Shown: in pieces, positions 24,960 through 34,399 of the stretch
Numbering within the stretch: position 1 is the first letter of the stretch
How the letters are laid out: each line of letters starts with the position of its first letter
DNA from: Cephalopachus bancanus
Taxonomy: Eukaryota > Chordata > Mammalia > Primates > Tarsiidae
Length of the DNA: 64,000 nt
NCBI GenBank assembly: GCA_027257055.1
Contig: JAPVLO010000133.1
Span: forward strand, 3,720,001-3,784,000
Direction of reading: 5' to 3'
The notes under the pieces: model-generated
What the model was told of the DNA's origin: nothing
The model's database searches: none
Seen by the model: the letters and a program-made list of their open reading frames with translations, nothing else
Program-made: the position numbers and the translations under genes

Positions 24960-25225
24960 TTTATTGTTTGTCGCCCAGGCTGGAGTGCAGTGGCATGATC
25001 GTGGCTCACTGCAGCCTCGAACTCCTGGTCTCAGGTAATTCTTCCACCTCAGCATCCCTGAGTAGCTGGTACTACAGGTACACACTGTCACGCCAAGCTA
25101 ATTTTTAAAATTTTTTTGTAGAGATGAGGTTTCCTATGTTGCCCAGACTGGTCTCGAACTCCTGGACTCAAGTAATCCTCTTGCCTCAGCCTCTCAAAGT
25201 GCTGGGATTATGGGCATTAGCTACA
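24960..25225 (-). mobile_element. Alu, older type, antisense, partly truncated
   Basis: It starts GTCGCCCAGGCTGGAGTGC without the usual T run and ends GGATTATGGGCATTAGC. Confidence 0.9.
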
Positions 25226-25325
25226 GCCAATGGAAGAGGAATTGTGACTTTATATTTTAGGAGCTCTTTTTCAAATGGTCTTAACACATTATTTGATGGT
25301 GTACATTTATTAAATTAGTAATTAC

Positions 25326-25765
25326 CTCTCAGTCTTCATGCACCCTAGAATCATCTAGAGAACTCTGAGGGGGGAAAAATCAATATCTGGGCCAAACCCA
25401 GGATTTAGGCATGGGTGCCAACACCAGAACTTTTTTTTTTTTTTTTTTGAGTTGGAGTCTCACTCTGTCGCCCAGACTGGAGTGCAGTGGCCGCTCCCGG
25501 CCACTGCAGCCTCAACCTGCTGGGCTCCAGCGATCCTTCCACCTCAGTCTTCCAAGTAGCTGGAAATACAGGCATGCACTACCACGCCCGGCTAATTTTT
25601 TATTTATTGTAGAGATGAGGTCTCACCAAGTTGCCCAGGCGGGTCTCGAACCCGCGGGCTCAGGCAATCCACTCACCTGAGCCTCCCAAGGCGCGGGATT
25701 ACAGGCTGAGCCACTGAACCCGGCTCACAACTTTTTTTAAGTGCCGGCTAATGCACAGGGAGTTA
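25326..25765 (+). mobile_element. MER5A-like hAT MITE, split by an Alu
   Basis: CATGCACCCTAGAATCATCT then GGGCCAAACCCAGGATTTAG resembles MER5A. The right piece after the Alu is short. Confidence 0.5.
25431..25725 (-). mobile_element. Alu, young type, antisense
   Basis: T18 run, GAGTTGGAGTCTCAC, intact GGGTCTCGAACCCGCGGGC. Flanks CAGAACTTTTTT and CACAACTTTTTT. Confidence 0.95.
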
Positions 25766-27208
25766 GGGGAAAAAATTCCCAATTCACATTTGAGTCAACT
25801 AAGTCCATGGAGATCCAGAAAGAATGAACGACTTTCCCACAATTAACTGTGCACAACAGACAACTTGGATGTGTTGCTCAGTACCATCATCGGCATCCCC
25901 CAGTCCGGCCCAGGTAACTCTCTTGCTGCACAGTCAGGGAGGTGAGGGAGGGCAGTACACCCCAGGGGGCAGCCTTACTCAACGTTCCATCTCTGGAAAG
26001 CTGCAATGCTGCTAGATTAACAGCTACACCAGAGTCAGGTAACAGGGAGTGTGAAAATCTTGTTAATTCTATCTATCCATGAGACACACAACTTCACATT
26101 TCTTAATGGAAAACAAGCATCTACATAATGAAGTTAATAGAAAAATCCTGGTATACCTGCTTTGGAATTTAAATGTCAAAAGTAAAAACACAAAGATTGC
26201 TAAGTAAATTAAATGTCACGTGACGATTTCTGGATATCACAATACACAAGCAAGGAGACAGAAAGGTGAGCTGCTTTGTAATCCATAAAAATATTATTTT
26301 TAAAAGATTTTGGGGCAACCTCTTTCAGGTCCCCTCCCATTGTAGGAGCTTTTCTGTCTTCTTAATAAATCCTTAAAGCCTAAGACATCATGCATTGCAA
26401 AAGTTATGCAAAATAAATAAGTAAATAAATAATTTTTTTAAAAAAGATGTGATACACTTTTTTGTAAGAACATGTTGAAAAATAGAAAGCACATGTTTGA
26501 AAACCTGTTTAGTATTTGTCGTCATTGTTTTAATTAAAGTCTTCAGTCCTAGAGAGAACCAAAGTGGCTTACAGTCCCTCATTCCTTGGAATGCAAATTT
26601 TATTGTACACACTTAAGTTTCTACTTTTAAATAAATGACACAACACAGAGATGAAGAGATTATCTTTAAAAGTGCCATATAAAAATGGGATAGTTTCACT
26701 GAGGAATACATGGTTTCACTCCCAGGATGAGGAATTCAGTAGGAGACAATCTTAACCTGCTAGTTTTCAAAATTTAATTTGTCATTTAAACTGAAAAACA
26801 GAAGGTGACACTAAATTATATATTTCAATATTTTCTAAGTATTTTAAAAGATGAAATCCAAGCTGCTGTGAATTAAAAACTTCTGGTTCTAAAGTCGATG
26901 AGTGTTGCAAAACAATTAGCTTAATGGAAACTAGAAGTTCGTATGGCCTACTTTAAGAAGCACCTGCATATTCTGAAAAAACATGATGAATTTCAGTTGC
27001 ACTGTAACCCAGTTCCTCTAATCTCTACAATGGTGCTTGCCAATTTCATTCTGCCTGTCCCAGAGTTATAGTCAGTATTTAGTTAACAATGTTAGTGAAT
27101 CCAACAACACTGTCTAAATTATTCCTTTTTGTTTATACTCTGTGATTTTTTTATTGTTTTTGCTATTTTTCCTTCTTTTTGCTATAAAATAATTAGCTAA
27201 TTTATGCT
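25766..27208. other. Intron, nothing recognised
   Basis: No exon or clear repeat in 1.4 kb. Confidence 0.4.
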
Positions 27209-27780
27209 TTTTTGTCTCAATTTTGGAAACGATCACAAGCCAACATCTACACAATATCCCTTTGCCTAATTTAAAATAACTATGAGGTTGCCACTATATG
27301 AGCAAATTTGTAATCAACTTAAAGATAATGTCTTAAAAGCACAATTAAACATGTCATAGCAGAAGAAAATCCTGGTAATTTCAAATAGTGCCATGCTTGC
27401 TGGGTTTTTAAACAGTAGTATAAGACTATGAAAAATCGCCCTCCAGTGATGCAAAGGAAAATTGCAATTTGTTTTTGTGTAAAATGAGTCCCCTGGAGAA
27501 TGACTTCAACTTCATCAAGCAATGAGAGAACAGCTATTACCTTCTTGTGTGAATAGGAACTAGTTAAAAGGAACTATTGGTTTTTTTCCCTTATCCTTAT
27601 TCAGCACACTGGACATTTTACAAAGATTAAAAGCTTGGGGAATCTTAACAGGGAGACTGGCTTTCCGTCCAAATGTGCACTAATTGTACATGAGCAGCCT
27701 AGATATTCCTGTGACCAAAGAAAGTGCCTAGGATCTGCCTGGACCGAATTTCAAGTCATGATGTGTTGACTTCATCAATT
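27209..27780 (+). other. Source region of the 28.5-kb patchwork insertion
   Basis: Two blocks here, 27209-27368 and 27708-27780, recur downstream at 28582-28740 and 28510-28583, that is, in the opposite order but the same orientation. No gene is recognised. Confidence 0.7.
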
Positions 27781-28145
27781 CTGTAATGCCACCTAATTGT
27801 GACCTAAAACCCACATGTGCTAAGCAGAGACACTTGCCTAAAGGAACAGGTATTCTCAAGAGGAAAAAAGAAAAGATAATTTATAGCTTCAACAATATAA
27901 TTTACTTTGACCTTTCTAGAAACAGGTTATAAAGGCCACATAAGGAGATAATATCACAAATTTTACAGAGTCTATGTTGGAAAAAGTTGTTGCTACAAAC
28001 ATCATGTTTCTAACTCTTCACTTAGTTGTATCATTTGGACATCAATAAACATACAAGACCAATTATATATATTTATTTTCCTGTAATGTACCTGTTACAC
28101 ATGAGGACACAAAAAAATTATGTGGATATATACTGTTAGGTAAAA
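27781..28145. other. Intron, nothing recognised
   Basis: AT-rich sequence. Confidence 0.4.
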
Positions 28146-28485
28146 AATCCCAGAGAGCCTCCAAAATGTTAGGTCAGACCCACTGGGGGTTGTATGATCT
28201 GGTGCCATGCGAAAGATGCAAAAAATTGCACAGAAGTTATATTGGAAAATATAGTTTATTTAGAAAGTAAATTAGAGAGAGAGATTGATTAATCTCCCCA
28301 AAGTAGGGGAGGGGACCAAAGCTTAGGAAACATGGCCCAGTCACATGGAGGCCAGGGCTTAACAAAAGTATGGCAAATGGCTGCTTGAGGTGGAATGCTT
28401 TTAAATCTTCCATTTGTTAAGTGCATGTCATTAAGGTGATTGGGTGGTGGTCTGTTCCACATCCTTACAAAGAGGACAGGTAAGC

Positions 28486-28776
28486 ACAGGTACTGCTGTC
28501 CTGGATGTACCTGTTACCAAAGAAAGTGCCTAGGGTCTGCCTAGACCTGAATTTCAAGTCATAATGTGTTGACTTCATCAATTTTGTCTTGATTTTGGAA
28601 AGAATTACAAGCCGACAGCTAGACAATAACCCTTTGTCTAATTTTAAATAACTATGAGGTTGCTACTATATGAGTAAATTTGTAATCAACTTAAAAATAA
28701 TGTCTTAAAAGCACAATTAAGCATGTCATAACAGAAGAAATGTGTTGACCATCAAGACAGGTACTGCTGTCCTGGA
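28486..28776 (+). repeat. Patchwork insertion with perfect 20-bp target duplication
   Basis: ACAGGTACTGCTGTCCTGGA occurs at 28486-28505 and 28757-28776. The 251 bp between consist almost entirely of copies of 27708-27780 and then 27209-27368, with junction overlap of a few bases. Without the insert, the host sequence forms an inverted repeat with arms GGACAGGTAAGCAC and GTGCTTACCTGTCC. Confidence 0.85.
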
Positions 28777-28916
28777 CACACCTGTGCTTATGTGCTTACC
28801 TGTCCTTATATGATGGACAGCCAGTAGATGGGTGGGCTAGTCACATGACTGCTGCCATGGTAATGGGGTCTGTGTCAAGAATGTTATGAGGGGATGATTA
28901 GGTTAACTTGTTTCTT

Positions 28917-29204
28917 TTTTTTTTTGAGTTGGAGTCTCACTCTGTCGCCCAGACTGGAATGCAGGGGCCGCTCCCGGCCACCGCAGCCTCGACCTGCTGG
29001 GCTCTAGCGATCCTTCCGCCTCAACCTTCCAAGTAGCTGGAACTACAGGTGTGTGCTACCACGCCCGGCTAATTTTTTCATTTATTGTAGAGATGAGGTC
29101 TCGCCAAGTTGCCCAGGCAGATCTCAAACCCGTGGGCTCAGGCAATCCACTCACGTTGGCCTCCCAAAGCGCAGGATTGCAGGCTAAGCCACCAAGCCCG
29201 GCCT
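28917..29204 (-). mobile_element. Alu, young type, antisense, within the LTR
   Basis: AACTTGTTTCTT at 28905-28916 and 29205-29216 brackets a full dimer. Confidence 0.96.
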
Positions 29205-29922
29205 AACTTGTTTCTTATTCAAATACTTGGGAATTGAATTACTTGACTTCAAATTATACTACAAAGCTACAGTAATTAAAACAGCACGGTACTGGCATAA
29301 AAACAGACACACAGACCAATGGAACAAAACAGAGAACCCAGAAATAAATCCACGCATTTACAGTCAACTTAATTTCAAAAAAGGTGCCAGGAGCACACAC
29401 TGAGGAAAAGACAGTCTCTTCAAAAAACGGTGCTGGGAAAACTCGATATCCATATGAAGAGGAATGAAAATGAAACTAGACCCCTATTTCTTGCCATATA
29501 CAAAAGTCAAATCAAAATGGATTAAAGACTTAACTCTAAGACGTAAAACTATGAAACTACTGAAAGGACAGACCGAGAGTGGGAAGCCATTTTTCATCTT
29601 GTTCTTAAATCCTGACACAATGATGACAAAACAGAAGCTGTGCTTTTGGAGAAATGCACACTTTAGGTATAATTAACTTTACCGATTTTGTCTTTTCAGA
29701 AACAGACTTTCAGGTATCTGGGGTATCTCACAGTGGCAATCAAGCTTGCTTAGAGTAAAAAGAATTTACTTTTCTTCTCTCACCTCTGTGTGTCACAATT
29801 CTTTGCAATTTACTTGGATCTCTGGGTTCCCGGCTGTACCTCCGACTTGCCAGCCCTAGCAGTGCTGCGCACCTCCCTGCACCTCTCCACCCTCACCTGG
29901 TTCGTCCATACCCTAACATTTT

Positions 29923-29940
29923 TGGAGGTTCCACCGAGAT
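29923..29940 (+). other. Retroviral primer-binding site for tRNA-Gln
   Basis: TGGAGGTTCCACCGAGAT is the complement of the 3' end of tRNA-Gln (including CCA) as I recall it, at the usual place four bases past the LTR. Confidence 0.8.
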
Positions 29941-29942
29941 TT

Positions 29943-29962
29943 GTCTCTCTCTCTCTCTCTTT
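29943..29962. repeat. Short (CT)n run
   Basis: About nine CT units in the retroviral leader. Confidence 0.9.
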
Positions 29963-31401
29963 CTTATTTCCTAACTGGTGACCCTCTGTGGACTGTGTTG
30001 GGACCTGGCTGCAACTGAAGGCTCTGGCTGAGGCTACACTTCAGCTTGCTGAAAGGCTCCAGGGAAAGACATGAGACCGCTGCAACCCGACTGGGTGAGG
30101 GACTAAGGTTAACTCTTTACTTCCATCTAGCCAAGATTTCTGAGTTTCCCCGTGGACCGAGCTGGATCTCGGAGGACAACTGACGGTCTCTGCCTAGGGC
30201 TACTCCCTAGGGAGGCAAGAAGGTCCCCGACGGAAAGTTCGGACCGCCAGCACCTGTAAGGGTGGGAGACAAAGTGCTTGGTTGTCTTTGCTCTTTTCCT
30301 CTCTGGCTGGCAAAGTAACTCCACGAAGGACCTTGAAACTCAAACAGCTATAGTATACCTTTGTGCACCTTTGGTCAGTCATCCCCTTTTTTTCATCCAC
30401 ACACACACAAATTTGAATGCACACTCTTGGACCGCCCTTTGTTCGAAAGACTTTCTGGGTCCCTCGAGTTTCTGGTTCCGTCTTGGGAGACTCCTAGAAA
30501 GGGTCAGGGGACCTAGTTGCTCAAAGTCCTGGTACCAGGCCTTCCAAGACATGGTGGAGCATGCATCCGGCAAGCTCCGGTGGACACAGGGATGGGAGGA
30601 CGCTCTCTCCCTGCTGACTCACATCCTTTGCACTGATTCCTTTGAACCTGTTGGGGACGCCGGGCAGGGGATCTGGATGGGTTAAGACCCAGAAACAAAT
30701 TCGAGAAACCAAGAGCCCATCCCTACTGTCCTTTTTTTTTACAATACTGCTTTGCAGCCCCGGAACCGGCTCCGGCCCACCTTGCCCCAGCAGACTTTTT
30801 CAACTACTAGGGGAAAATACTTTGGACTTAGCAAAGATTTCTTGAGTAAGACCTCAAAAACACAGGTAGCAAAGGCAAACATAGACAAATGAGATCACAT
30901 CAAGCTAAAAATCTTCTGCAGAGCAAAGGGAACAACAGAGTGAAGAGACAAGCCAAGAATAAGAGAAAATATTTGTAAACTACCCATCTAACAAGGAATT
31001 AATAAGCAGCATACATAAGGGCTCAAAAAGGAAAAAAGGCTAATAATCAATTGTAAAGTCGACAAAAGACCTGAACAGACATTTCTCAAAAGACATACAA
31101 ATGGAAAGAGATAGTTGAAAAAATGCTCAGCATCACTAATCATCAAAGATATGCAAATCCAAACTACAACGAGATATCATTGTACCCCAGTCCAAAAGGC
31201 TTTTATCCAAAAGGCAGGCAATAATGAATGCTAGTAAAGATGAAGAGAAAGGGGAACCCTCATACACTGTTGGTGGGAATGTAAATTAGTACAGCCACTA
31301 TGATGACCAGTATGGAGGTGACACAAAAAACTAAAAATAGAACTACTATCCAATATAGCAATCTCACTGCTGGGTATATATCCAAAAGAAAGGAAATCAG
31401 G

Positions 31402-31704
31402 CCAGGTTCGGTGGTTCAGCCTGTCATCCCAGCACTTTGGGAGGCCAAGGCGAGTGGATTGCCTGAGCCTGTAGGTTTGAGACCAACCTGGGCAACTTGG
31501 TGAGACCTTGTCTCTACAATAAATTAAAAAAAAAAATTAGCTGGATGTGGTAGCACACACCTGTCGTTCCGGCTACTTGGAAGGCTGAGGCAGAAGGATT
31601 GCTGGAGCCTAGCAAATTGACGCTGGGGTAGCCAAGAGTGTGCCACTCCACTCCAGCCTGGGCAACAAAGAGACTCCAACTCAAAAAATAAAAATAAAAT
31701 AAAG
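31402..31704 (+). mobile_element. Alu inside LINE-1
   Basis: A full dimer between AAAGAAAGGAAATCAG and AAAGAAAAGAAATCAG, a one-mismatch target duplication. Confidence 0.95.
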
Positions 31705-32340
31705 AAAAGAAATCAGTATATGGAAAAGGTATCTGCACTCCCATGTTTACTGCAGCACTATTCACAACAGTCAAGATATGGAATCAACCTAAGTGTCCAT
31801 CACTGAATGAGTAGACAAGGACAATATGACATAGATACACAATGGAATATTATTCAGGCATAAAAAAGAAAGAAATCTTGTCATTTGCAACAATATGAAT
31901 AGGATTAGGGGACATTACATATAAAGTAAAACAAACCAGGTGTATTAAGGCAAATTTCACATGTTCTCATATATATCTGAACTAAATTTTTTTTCAAATT
32001 GAACACATGAAGCAGTAGAATGGTAGGTGCCAGAGCTGGGAAGGGTGGCTGGGAGAGAGGGATAAAGTGGGAATGATTAATGGGCATGGAAACCCAGTTA
32101 GAATAAATAAGATCAAGTATACGGTAGCACCATAGAATGATGATAGTTATCAAGAATTTATTGTGTATTTTTAAATAACTAAAAAAAGTGAAATTGGAAT
32201 GTTCCTAACACAAATGATAAATGCTTGAGGTACTCCAATTACCCTGATTTGATCATTACATATCGTATGCCTGTGTCAAAACACCACATGTACCCAATAT
32301 GTATAATTACGTACCCACAATTTAAAATTTAAGACAAAAC

Positions 32341-32884
32341 AAAATACATGCATGCAAGTATGTGTCCATGTTAATAAAAGCATTAAAAGCATTTCCTGTT
32401 TACCATTTGATTTACTTGACATTCTCCAAAATATTTTTATGCCATATGCTCTGAGACTGAAGTAGATATTTTATATGTCAGTATAGAACCATGGTTAAAA
32501 AGACCAACTTAAAGGTAATTAACTATATTACTAATAATCTACATGGTCCTTCATCTGTCAACCCAGGCAAGTCCTTTGCGATGAAGGACTTTTTACTAAC
32601 TAAACAATGCATACATCTTTAAATCTCAACTTCATCAAGGAGACTGCAAGTTTTGGGAATATTTTTTAATATTTAAAAATTATTTAAAATATTAGAAAGT
32701 AAAAAGTTTGGGGTAGCCAAAATAAAAGCCAAACATTAGGAACAGTAATACAATGACCAATTGTCTTTTATTTTAAAGCAAAACACAACACAACACAGCA
32801 CTTACTCTTTTAAACAGCAGGAAACATTTTAAGTTCTCTTTTTTTAAAGCTTTAAAAAAGAGCTTTAAATGTCTATAATGTCTT
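32341..32884. other. AT-rich intron with a short palindrome
   Basis: TTTTTTAAAGCTTTAAAAAA near 32840 is a self-complementary stretch. Otherwise nothing recognised. Confidence 0.45.
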
Positions 32885-33215
32885 AGAATTAAAACATATG
32901 GTAAAGATGGAATATTACACAGCCATAAAGAAGGACAAAACTATGAGCTTCGCAGTAACTTGGATGGACTTAGACTCTATAACACTGAGTGATATATCAC
33001 AAAAACAGAGAACTGAATATCACATGTTCTCACTCATAAGTGGACCTTGAACAATTATCATAATACTATAAAGGAAAGGATTGGCAGTAGTGGGAAATTG
33101 CTGGGGGGGGGGGCAGGTACCTCATCAACAAGGGTACTTGCATAATGAACATTTGTATAATTACCCCTAAATTGTACACCACATCTTTATAATTAAAAAT
33201 TTTTTAAAAAGAAAC
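32885..33215 (+). mobile_element. LINE-1 3' end, 5'-truncated
   Basis: GATGGAATATTACACAGCCA, CACATGTTCTCACTCATAAG, a G-rich run, then the tail CTCATCAACAAGGGTACTTG ending in AATTAAAAATTTTTTAAAAA. Confidence 0.93.
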
Positions 33216-33234
33216 TTATGACATTTTATTAAAA

Positions 33235-33480
33235 AGGTGGATGGGCTCAGTGGTTGAGAGGCAGGATCTGATTCCAGATCTGCTCTCTGCTAGCTGGAAA
33301 AACTTGGAAAAGGTAAGTCCTCCCCATATGTGGGGAGACAGCAGTACCACCTCCTGCACAGGATTGTCCTAAGAATTTTATACCCATAACTCATGTAGTC
33401 CCCTCAATAACCCCATCAGAACTCTGGTATTGATATCATGCTCATTTTCTAGACACGGTGTGCAAGGTCATGTCTGGACA
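33235..33480 (+). repeat. MIR SINE
   Basis: CTCAGTGGTTGAGAGGCAGG, TCTGCTCTCTGCTAGCTGGA and AGGATTGTCCTAAGAATTTT follow the MIR order. Confidence 0.65.
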
Positions 33481-33703
33481 TTGACTCTTTTCCCCTATAC
33501 CTGGCTTCTCACTGCCCTCTCCCCAGGGAGCAGCCTCTAGCCAAGGCTGGTTTCTGAAAAACAGCATATTCCCAGTAATGAGTCATGAAATCCAGGCAAA
33601 CAAGCAAAGCTGAAAGCAATGTGGTCGTCGCGTGTACACAATGTATTGTGAACACTGGATAGGAATTCGATGAACTGACTTGCTTGACTATAAAACTTTT
33701 TGC

Positions 33704-33917
33704 TGACCAGCCTGGTTAACTTGGCGAGACCTCATCTCTATAATAAATCAAAAAATTAACCAGGCGTGGTGGCATTCACCTGTGGTTCTAGCTACTTGGA
33801 AGGCTGACGCAGAAGGATCGCCTGAGCTCAGCATGTCGATGCTGTAGTGGCTATGAGCATGCCACTGCACGCCAGTCTGGTGACAGAGTGAAGTTCCAAC
33901 TCAAAAAAAAAAAAAAA
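33704..33917 (+). mobile_element. Alu, 5'-truncated
   Basis: It begins in the first monomer at GACCAGCCTGGTTAACTTGG and ends AACTC plus A16. Confidence 0.92.
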
Positions 33918-34399
33918 AGCTGCTTCTGGACTGTCCCATGATGCAGATTCTTTCTTCACCAGCAGGCTGCCATCAGTGCTTCCTGTAAGTTCTAATAAAC
34001 CAATGTTTCTCGGTGATAGATCACCAGGTGACTTCTTTGGAACAGATACAGAACCTTACGCACATGCCCTCCCAGATTTGGCACTGCCACATTACAACTG
34101 ACATAGTTGGTCAGGATATTCCAGAGAAGCCCCCGCTGTAACAGCCAAGGAAAGATAGTAGGAAGAGAAACATCACTGGGGGATGTACCAAGGTTGGCCC
34201 CGGTACTAAGTTGCCAGCTTGGTAAATAGCTGGGGGCTTCCATGTAAGTAGAGGGACACCCTAAAAATGCCAGCCAGCTGCTGGAATTATTGAAAGCAGT
34301 TGATGAGAAGGGACAATTTCCAAAGGAAAAAGATAACTGTGCATGGCCTCTGCTTGTGCTCTCCGAGTGGCTACTGAGGAGCAGGAGACGGCCACGAGA
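33918..34399. other. Possible retroviral flank, unclassified
   Basis: A 139-codon minus-strand frame (33992-34411) has no motif I recognise. The sequence may belong to the adjacent class III retrovirus (5' part) but I cannot show it. Confidence 0.35.

Larger units (their letters stand above)
28146..29221 (-). mobile_element. Antisense ERV1-type LTR with primer-site relic, twice interrupted
   Basis: Read on the minus strand, an LTR beginning TGAATAAG (29221) ends CCTAACA (28167). It contains AAATAAAC as a poly(A)-signal candidate and is followed by TGGAGGCTCTCTGGGAT (28163-28147), a degraded retroviral primer-binding site. The pure LTR length is about 490 bp once the Alu and the patchwork insert are removed. 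Internal sequence stops shortly after the primer site. Boundaries are inferred from the TG...CA rule. Confidence 0.55.
29561..30802 (+). mobile_element. Endogenous retrovirus 5' end (LTR, tRNA-Gln primer site, leader) inside L1
   Basis: The insert starts TGAAAGG and ends TTTTTCA, flanked by ACTAC at 29556-29560 and 30803-30807. Its first 358 bp look like an LTR ending CCCTAACA (29918). After four T residues comes a perfect 18-base primer site for tRNA-Gln. The 860 bp beyond have leader-like GC-rich sequence with donor-like ACTGGGTGAGGGAC near 30089-30102 and a 135-codon frame at 30278-30685 without a motif I can name. The 3' end does not repeat the LTR end, so the right side is deleted or rearranged. 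A decayed fossil with no intact viral gene. Confidence 0.75.
29239..32340 (+). mobile_element. LINE-1 (ORF2 3' part and tail), interrupted twice
   Basis: L1 ORF2 text starts at TTGACTTCAAATTATAC and runs AAAACAGCACGGTACTGGCA, stops at 29560, resumes at 30808 (TAGGGGAAAATACTTTGG) and continues through AATATTTGTAAACTAC, TACACTGTTGGTGGGAATG and AATGGAATATTATTCAGGCA to a 3' tail near 32330. Many stops; inactive. Interrupted by a retroviral fragment and an Alu. Confidence 0.93.

Noticed and set aside
28506..28756. Retrocopied circular RNA as source of the swapped blocks
   Set aside because: Donor block edges lack AG and GT splice signals on either strand, and there is no poly(A) run.
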